From Selaginella moellendorffii (Eukaryota; Streptophyta; Lycopodiopsida; Selaginellales; Selaginellaceae), in assembly GCF_000143415.4 (NCBI RefSeq), contig NW_003314276.1, forward strand, positions 1,242,574 to 1,306,573: a DNA stretch of 64,000 nt. The letters are read 5' to 3'. The position numbers and the translations under genes are program-made. Positions within the stretch are counted from its first letter, which is position 1. The number at the start of each line of letters is the position of its first letter. Positions 57,101 through 64,000 of the stretch are shown piece after piece. Under the pieces are notes generated by a model. That model was not told the origin of the DNA. It was given only the letters and a program-made list of their open reading frames with translations, and searched no databases.

Positions 57101-58759
57101 TATCTCAGTCTCAGGCCTGGTAATCCTGCCTTCGATCAACAGGATCAAGTTATCCTCGGTCCTGATCGGCTTCAAGTTATGGCAATTTCCCTGGCCCCTC
57201 AGGACTCCTCCTTGATGGATGCAATCAGAAATGATCTTCAATCCGATGATCTCGCTAGCGACATTTTCCCCCATCTTCAAGCTGGACACCCAGTGACTCC
57301 CGACTGCCGGCGATTTGACGAGTTCGAGTTCTTAGATGGCTTATTGTACCGTGGGGAGCAGCTTTACGTTCCTGAAGGTGATGCTCGAAGGTTGGTCCTG
57401 ATGGCGTGCCACGATAGCCTGACTGCTGGTCACTTCAGCATTGCGAAAACCTATGAGCTAGTTGCACGGGACTTTTGGTGGCCTCACATGGACGACTACA
57501 TCAAAGCTTTTGTTACCTCCTGTGACACTTGTGCCCGGAATAAGGTACCTCGCCACCTTCCTTCAGGTTTGCTTCGTTCCCTTCCGGTCCCTTCAGGTCC
57601 TTGGGAATCCATCTCCATGGATTTCTTGAGTGATCTTCCGAGTTCTGGAGGCTTCAACAGCATTTTAGTCGTGGTGGATCGCTTCACAAAGATGGCGCAC
57701 TTCTTGCCATGTACCAAGGAGTTTTCGGGCAAGGACATGGCAAAACTGGTATTTAGGGAAATTTTCCGACTTCATGGGATTCCTACAGATGTGGTTTCGG
57801 ATCGGGGGCCTCAGTTCATCTCTCATTTCTGGCAACAGTTTTTGCAGCTGCTTGGAGTGAAAGCCAACCTCTCTTCGGCATATCATCCTCAAACTGATGG
57901 GCAGTCCGAGCGAACGATTCAGACGTTGGAACAATTCTTGAGGTGCTTCATCAACTATCATCAGGATAACTGGTTCGATATCCTTCCCCTTGCTGAGTTC
58001 TCCTATAACAACTCTGTTCACTCCTCTCTTCGAGTTTCCCCCTTTGCGAACTCTGGCCGAAATCCCTGATTCAATCTCTCACTTCGTTCTCCATCTGAAT
58101 CCTCTCGTTCAAATCCCCGCTCTAAGGCATTTATCTCCAACCTCCAGGAAATCCACAACTCCATCTCCTTCCACCTCCATCGTGCTCAGGAATTTCATAA
58201 AACATTTGCCAATGTCCATCGTCAGGATTGTCCCCCTTACAATATCGGGGATAAAGTCTGGCTCCTCAGGCGAAATATCTCCACCACCAGGCCCTGTCCA
58301 AAACTCGATTTCAAACACCTTGGTCCTTTCCCTATCACTGCCATCATTAATCCTGTCACTTATCGCCTTGCACTTCCCTCCTCATACCAAATTCACCCTG
58401 TTTTTCACTCCTCTCTCCTTGAGCCTTATATTCCCAGTCCTATTCCAAATCGGGTCATTCCTCCGCCTCCACCAGTGCAGCTCGAGGATGGGTCTGAGTA
58501 CGAGGTTCAGGACATCCTTGATTCCAAGATTTCACAGTCTAAACTCTACTATCTGGTGGACTGGAAGGGTTACGGACTTGAGGAACGCACTTGGGAACCT
58601 GCAGACAACCTGCTTCATTCTCCTGACCTTGTTCAGGACTTCCATTGCCGTTATCCTTCTCATCCCAGTCCTCATTCTTTTTCTCCATCTCCCATCCCTC
58701 ACCGCTCATCTCATCCTCCTCTTCGTTCTCGTTCACATCCTCGTTCCACTCGTTCTTGA
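54116..58759 (+). pseudogene. element I gag-pol polyprotein with three premature stops
   Basis: One frame of 1547 codons from ATG 54116 (context gccaATGG), with stops at 56657 (TAG), 56834 (TAG) and 58067 (TGA), and no frameshift. Gag with coiled-coil start (about 54150-54800); CCHC knuckle CLYCADPNHKAAVC (54956-54997); protease LLDSSATS near 55190 (Gly of DSGAT is Ser); RT with MPFGLTNAP and intact YLDD (56297-56308); RNase H with EADASDFAIGVVLSQ; integrase with CHDSLTAGHFS, CDTCARNK, SMDFLSD, VSDRGPQF and DGQSERT; chromodomain with YLVDWKGYGLEERTWEP (about 58490-58660). It would have been a fused Gag-Pol, as in Tf1. An alternative TTG start at 54065 is not needed. Confidence 0.93.
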
Positions 58760-58769
58760 GGAGGGGGTG
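58755..58769 (+). other. polypurine tract of element I
   Basis: TTGAGGAGGGGGTGC directly before the 3' LTR, overlapping the gag-pol stop codon. Confidence 0.75.
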
Positions 58770-59157
58770 CTGTCAGGAATCCCCCAATTCTTGCCACATT
58801 CCTGACTCTCGCCGGATTCCTGACCTGCAGACCACATTCCTGACTCTCGAGACACTTCCCTATTCCTGACTCTCGAGACACTTTCCTATTCCTGACTCTC
58901 GAGACACTTCCCGATTCCTGAGTCTCAAGCCACATTCTTGATGATGATGTGGCGCCTCCTCGACCTCAGCTATATTTAGGCCGTCCTCGATCCAAGAGTG
59001 GTAGAGCTTCATCAACCTATAGTATATATAGGTTAGCCTTGTTCCATTTCTCCACAATCTGAATCAACGCCAGTCTAAGGCCTCTTCTTTGTTTCCACTA
59101 GCTTTTCTCTTTGTCTTTTTGCATTTTCCAATCTTGATCTTGTCAGGGGTCTTGACA
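58770..59157 (+). repeat. 3' LTR of element I
   Basis: 388 bp, nearly identical to the 5' copy, including the TATA box and the CACAATCTGAATCAA block. It is followed by CCATC (59158-59162). Confidence 0.93.
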
Positions 59158-59162
59158 CCATC

Positions 59163-59530
59163 TTCCTTTCTTTATTTCTCTTGTTACTTACAGGAACATC
59201 AGCTTGTTAGATAATAGAGATAGCCATAAATCCACAACAAGGTTTTTCTTCTAGTTTGGAATAAATCTTATTCTTTGGACTAGCAAGAAGAAAACTCACA
59301 TTACTCTTTCTTCTACAAAAGCAAAGTATTTTGCTACATTAATTTCTTCCAAAGAAATTCTTTAGTTTCAAGAATTTCTTGCTCATGAGCAATCCTCTAT
59401 ATCAATTACTTTCTATGTTGACAATAAAGAAACTATTAATTAGTTGCAACACTAGAAGTTTTGGCATGTTGCCAAACACTATCACTATATTAAAGATCTG
59501 ATACATATACAAATTCCATTAGAGTCATGG
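59163..59530 (+). pseudogene. copia RNase H remnant (element K)
   Basis: NRDSHKSTTRFFF, WTSKKKTHITLSSTKAKYFATL and ITFYVDNKET match the C-terminal RNase H of copia elements (the SSTEAEY landmark appears as SSTKAKY). It continues K after element I. A purine-rich AAGGAGGAAG follows at about 59543. Confidence 0.75.
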
Positions 59531-59573
59531 GCAAGCCTTGACTAAGGAGGAAGCAATAGTAACAATCAAAGAG

Positions 59574-59740
59574 TGTTGGAGCTGAAATCCAAGATGTGAT
59601 AGATGCTTTGAATCAAAGATGTAATTTCAAGTGAAACTTCTATACATAACAGTGGTTCTTTCTTGTTTCAAGTAAGCAATTGTTTCTAATTTCCTTCTAT
59701 TCATTCTTTGCTCTCATTTCTGGTCCTTTATTATAGTTAT
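59574..59740 (+). repeat. 3' LTR of copia element K (approximate end)
   Basis: It begins TGTTGGAGCTG and aligns with 36348-36520 through GGTTCTTTCTTGTTTCAAGTAA and CATTCTTTG. The right boundary is not sharply defined. Confidence 0.55.
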
Positions 59741-60311
59741 GGGGAGAAGATGATGATAGACTGAGGAGTTGTGAGAGAGGACTCTAACCTTACTACCCCT
59801 AAATGCCATGTGGCAGGAATTGGGCACTAACACTCCCACTTTGGCACAGAAGAGCATGGGACTGGTGGAGACTGGTCTTTCCTAGGGATGGTCTGGCCAC
59901 ATTAGTGCTCCTGGATCCAGTGCACAAGTGTTGCAAGTGCTTCCGCCCTCTTCTCCTTGTTTGTCAGTGGTCATCTGCACCATTCAGATTGGCCATTGGA
60001 TTGTTTCAACCCAATATCATGTGAGAATAATCAGTTAACTTCATAGCATGTCAATTACATTGTTATATATCTAGCTATGTGTCCCTTGGACCATCACTTG
60101 ACAAGCTTATGTGGAGATCAGCCAGGATCATAAACGAGCCCGAGTAGGTATTGAGCACTCACGAGTTGAGCTCATGACTTCTCAAACACAAGGAAAATAT
60201 TGGTTCATCCCGAACCAACATCTTTTCATTATTCAAATTTTGATTTAATCTATATTTCCAAGTAAATTCGATCAATAAAATACAAATATAGATCCGAACA
60301 CTAAAAGCGAT
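59741..60311. other. no recognisable feature
   Basis: It contains a chance frame of 73 codons (59803-60024, plus strand) with Trp/Leu-rich sequence that I do not recognise. There is no continuation of the P450 gene here by eye and no element end. Confidence 0.5.
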
Positions 60312-63300
60312 CTAAAAACACTTCTCAAGCTCTACAATTGTAAAGCTTGCTTGATGGATATGATGGTCAACCTTAGGATCTTGGTTTAGTTCTTGCATAA
60401 AAATGTAATAGATGTGCTTGTAGGCTAAATATACCTTTCCCCTGTTCTCTCTTTGTGTAAAATCTGGATAAGTATAGGATGGATTTTCACAGACTTTGAT
60501 AGTGTAGCTCGTACCCTTTGACGACTCAATCACAACAACAAACTCCTTAGCCATGGCACTGATGCAGTTTATCCTTGTGATTGTGCATTTTAACGCCTTT
60601 GCCAGCTTGATTTTCTCTTGTGCACCTTTTGAAATAGAAGATCTGTATTGTACAGCCTTCCCATTCCTAGCTAGTCGTGTATGCTGATTTAGTGTTGATA
60701 TTGGTGGCATAGCAATATTAACATCAACATTTGAGGAAGTCTTCAACTTGAAACCAACTCTTTCCAGACTTTCAATCTCGTCTTTCAAAAGATTGCAGCT
60801 TCACTCAATTGGCCACTCCTTTGGCATAGAATCTGGCTTCGAGATAATTGAGCTGTGGATCCAGTTTGTATGAGTAATATCAATCCCACAATAGTAAATC
60901 CAACTTGACTGGGGGCCCTTTACCCCTAGATCTCGACAACTCTAGAAACATGGTACTGCTGAAGAACTTGAACCTGAGTGCACAAATGCAAGACATTGAC
61001 CTCGACTCCCAATCATTCTGGAGCAACGCACATTACTCTTGGCACTAACTCTTTAAATTGCCCAGTTGATACAAAAAATTGGCTTACGAGCAATAATCTT
61101 CTCAACCTTTGGCACTGAATTTACTTATGTAACAATTGGTACCTCCTCCACTCCATGTTCCTTAGTTCTTCTCTGGTGTCGTGGAACAGAATGGTAGTCA
61201 AACTTTGGATGGTGAGAGCTAGAAGGAGTGATGTTGGGCCTATTAAATGTCTATCGACACTTCAAACGAGCTATCCTCATATCCCTAAGTGGTTCATAAT
61301 TTGATTCCATAGGAGTTCCAGTAACAACTTCCTCCACCATCTTAGATATTGATCTGCTGCTAGTGTTGTCCTTCTACCAACCCACTCTCGAAGCTTGTCT
61401 AAGTTTGGACCTGTACCAACAACCCTTGCTTCCTATGCAGCCAAAGCTTTTGATGATTGCTCAAAAGATTTAGTGAGGTCAGAGAGTGTAGCTTCATAGA
61501 GGGACATTTTTCCTTTCACTACTTCGGAAGCTCTTCAACTCTAATATTTGCTCTCATAGAGATTAATTGTTGGTGTAAGTGCAATGTCATTAAGTGGTTG
61601 ATCCTAAGAAAAATGCAACATTTGAATGTGACAAGAAAAGAAAATGAAAGAAAACTTACATAGAGAATATAATGGCCCCACTAAAACATTCGAACTTCCC
61701 ACCATACAAGCCAACACTCCATTTGTGGAAGGTGTTCAATTGGCACTTTATCTCCTTCATGCCACCATATGCGCATCTCATTTGTTTTTGCCTCGTGCTC
61801 CTTTTTAGTTGGTGCATTCATCCATTCCCGACAAAGCTACTTGAACTTGTGATGGAAGCTAAACTTGATGCATTGGCAATGTTCATTAACGCTCTTTGCC
61901 CAATGAAACTCACAACTCTTCTCTCTACCTTGTAACAACTAACTTTTATCACCTCTAAATACTTATCATACAGTGAACCAGTTAGCACCAGTAGCATCTG
62001 TCATTAAACCACGAAAGTTGGGTTTCTTCCCGGTTTGCTGTTCAACAACCTTGGACATACATATCCAAAAGACGGTTTGTGCTTGGAAATCTTGAACCTT
62101 GAATTCGACTATAGCTATAGTCAAGTTGCATTGCAACCTATAGAAGGAATGGTTATAATGTAAATCAGAATGGAATCCTTAAAAAATGAATAACCACTTA
62201 TTTGTGATCATCAACATGAGCTCCCATTGTTGACCAGCTTGAAACTCATTCCATGTGGTCGAAATGGATCCAAGAATTAACTAAGTCCCTGTCTCCATCC
62301 ATATCCATTCGTTGTACAAGGTCCACACTAGAAGTAGGACTAAGGGTGGACATCTTAAAGATGAAAGGGCATTGACTGTTCGAAGTCACTTGGCTAATGA
62401 ACAAACTCTCATGAATAAATTCATAAGGACATTTTCTTTTTAACTCCAAAATCACATCCAATCTAAATTGAAGCTTTCCATCTTGCCCTTCTCACATTTA
62501 ATTCTTTATTCTGCTAAAATAAAGAGTGTTTCTAGTGACAAAGTAGAGTTAAATATTAGCTTATACCTATTTAAATTTGTCATGGGTTCTATATTTCAAA
62601 GTAGGTCCTTTAAGCTGTTTTCCATAAACTCTTTTTTGCTATTAGCTTGTAGCAATGTGTCCACCATATAGTCCTTTAGTACAAACTGTTGAACACACTT
62701 TGGAGTTGTGGCACTTTTCTTCCCAGCCTCTGTAGTAACAGCAGCCTTCAAATTGCAAAAAGAATCAAGATGGATTCCTTCCTCTATTGTGTGTTGGTGG
62801 TATCCAACATGCACTGTTGCTCTGCCTAAACATCCATCCCATGGAAGAAAATAATACATTTTTGCATCACAACATGCTTGACAAATAGGTGTTGCCTCAC
62901 ATTTGCGACACCTAAACCCTGTAGCAACCTCATCACACCTAGGGGGATTGATTGCTGAGCCTTCAAAAAAACACATATTCTTGCCATGATCAGAAATGCA
63001 TTTCTCAGTGACACATTGAAGCTATTCACCACAATGGACTATGGACACAGATCCGTCGAAATGGGAGAAGTGGGTCATCTTTACTCTACACCAATTATGT
63101 GGATCAAGATGCATTTCCATGCCCCTCTTCTTGCTTGACAAATTGGCCGATGGAAATTCAAAGAATATATTCCTATTATAGGAAGACGAAAGCTCCTCAT
63201 CTCTCATGTATTGGAACTCCTTCAATTCCAACCGTAATGATCAAGATTGCCGAAATGCCTTATTCACCACTTCAAAAACTAGTCCAGAAGAAACACATCT

Positions 63301-63675
63301 ACTTGTATGGGAAGTTATGTCAGGAAGCTCATCTTCTTCACTTTCGTCACTGGAGAGAATAACAACTTCATTCTTCACTCCTTACACAGTTGGCTGTGAA
63401 ACTAACGCACTCTCCTCTGCTCGCTTTGGAGATCCTATAACTAGAATCTCCTGACTTGTACATCTATCAAGATCCCACTGAATCCCATTCTTTCTCACAC
63501 CACTATTGAGAAGAATGGATTTTTCTATCTGATTACCCTTATCCCGACATACATTCTCCAAACTAATTGATCCTAGCTTCAACTTGAATCTTCTACAAAG
63601 GAAGCTCTCTCCTATAACATTCTTAGAGAAAACAATTGGAAGCTCTTGATTGAATTTCAAATAGAATTCTCTCAT
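60312..63675 (-). pseudogene. decayed SWIM-type zinc-finger, MULE-transposase-like gene
   Basis: Minus-strand fragments run in order. 63675-63382 is the N-terminal part. 63231-63022 carries FHFDGSVSIVHC-type sequence, read as SHFDGSVSIVHCGE. 62976-62596 is Cys-rich (FRCRKCEATPICQACCDAK) and includes HVGYHQHTIEEG. 62461-62246 has FIFKMSTLSP and VDLVQRMDMDGD. About 61920-61680 has CEFHWAKS in a shifted frame. 60788-60312 ends in NPSYTYPDF and LAYKHIYYIFM, a SWIM finger (CxC..CxH) whose three Cys are all Tyr. The fragments match my memory of a protein family common in mosses, lycophytes and ferns and related to Mutator-like transposases. Several stops and frame changes make it a pseudogene. Confidence 0.6.
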
Positions 63676-64000
63676 ATCTTCTTCTTACTCGAGCACTTAA
63701 AAAAAATTTGGGGAGAAACTAACAAGAAAGAACAAAGATATTCTTCTGTATTATGAGCTTTAATTAGCTGTGTCCTTGCAAAGGACAAGTTAAATATTTA
63801 ACAAAATATACAACCATTTAGAATCTAAAGATATATGAGAATCTTAAAGAGCCACCCATATTAATTGTACAATTGATTGTGAGAGGAATAATACTATTGA
63901 AATGAATGGGGTTATGAGCGAGAGGCACTGATTAATCATGAGAGTTGTAACATTAATTGCTTGTTCTCCCTCTCATCTCCATGCTCTTTTCCCTTCAAAA
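63676..64000. other. no recognisable feature
   Basis: AT-rich sequence upstream of the minus-strand SWIM-type remnant. I see no TATA box, repeat or reading frame that I would call. Confidence 0.5.

Larger units (their letters stand above)
53630..59157 (+). mobile_element. element I: self-priming chromovirus (Tf1/sushi/Tcn1-like)
   Basis: A near-complete 5.5-kb gypsy element: LTRs at 53630-54016 and 58770-59157 (differing at few sites), a perfect CCATC duplication, and one gag-pol frame with a chromodomain. The segment after the 5' LTR is not a tRNA site. It is a 15-base perfect complement of sequence within the LTR just downstream of a TATA box, as in the self-priming mechanism of Tf1. The pol sequence is closer in style to fungal, fish and moss/lycophyte elements than to G. 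Confidence 0.93.
36348..59740 (+). mobile_element. Ty1/copia element K, interrupted by J and I
   Basis: Terminal repeats of about 170 bp are at 36348 to about 36520 and 59574 to about 59740, sharing AGTGGTTCTTTCTTGTTTCAAGT. Between them lie copia-order remnants: gag (36530-37324), protease, integrase and RT (50870-53624) and RNase H (59163-59530). All are heavily decayed. It truncates the P450 remnant on the left. Confidence 0.78.

Noticed and set aside
59803-60024. Continuation of the P450 gene right of element K
   Set aside because: The translated sequence shows no haem-loop (FxxGxRxCxG) or other P450 landmark in any frame that I could read.
61672-61935. Plus-strand 87-codon frame
   Set aside because: The opposite strand carries CEFHWAKS-type sequence that fits the minus-strand SWIM-type remnant, so this is a shadow frame.

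Overview
This window is transposon-dense nuclear DNA from a land plant. It contains no host gene I would call intact. It has long-terminal-repeat (LTR) retrotransposons of the Ty3/gypsy and Ty1/copia types, a Cassandra-type miniature element carrying 5S rRNA sequence, a chromodomain element of the self-priming Tf1/sushi/Tcn1 kind, spliced remnants of a clan-72-like cytochrome P450, and a decayed SWIM-type protein gene. Self-priming Tcn1-like chromoviruses are, to my knowledge, reported from mosses and lycophytes but not typically from seed plants, and the SWIM-type gene also resembles non-seed-plant proteins. A fern or lycophyte with a large genome is therefore my best guess, but this is inference.

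Layout. 1-2692: 3' part of gypsy element A, which ends inside noncoding element F' (2693-4289 and 11432-12920). F' is split by minus-strand noncoding element D (4290-11431, target duplication CTTAT). 12921-15520: AT-rich DNA without recognisable genes. 15526-35451: old gypsy element B/C (target duplication GTGCA), split by chromovirus G (17246-33213). G is itself split by noncoding element E (19609-26891, duplication ATATC) and a solo LTR, H (28076-29900). 35472-36347: P450 remnant. 36348 to about 59740: copia element K. K is split by non-autonomous element J (37325-50864) and by self-priming chromovirus I (53630-59157, duplication CCATC). J is split by element F (38325-46461, duplication GTCTG), and F carries a Cassandra element (41212-41933, duplication TAGCC). 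60312-63675: decayed minus-strand SWIM-type gene.

How the parts relate. Each nest can be checked from target-site duplications and from uninterrupted copies elsewhere in the window: A is the empty site for G in B/C, F is the empty site for D in F', and F' is the empty site for Cassandra in F. D and E carry no recognisable protein but share LTR, polypurine tract and 3' untranslated sequence with G. They therefore look like non-autonomous parasites of a G-like element, and E has landed inside a G copy. Nonsense mutations in A, B/C, G and I are mostly C-to-T or G-to-A changes, as expected from decay of methylated cytosine in silenced elements. The youngest-looking insertions are E, F, Cassandra and I.
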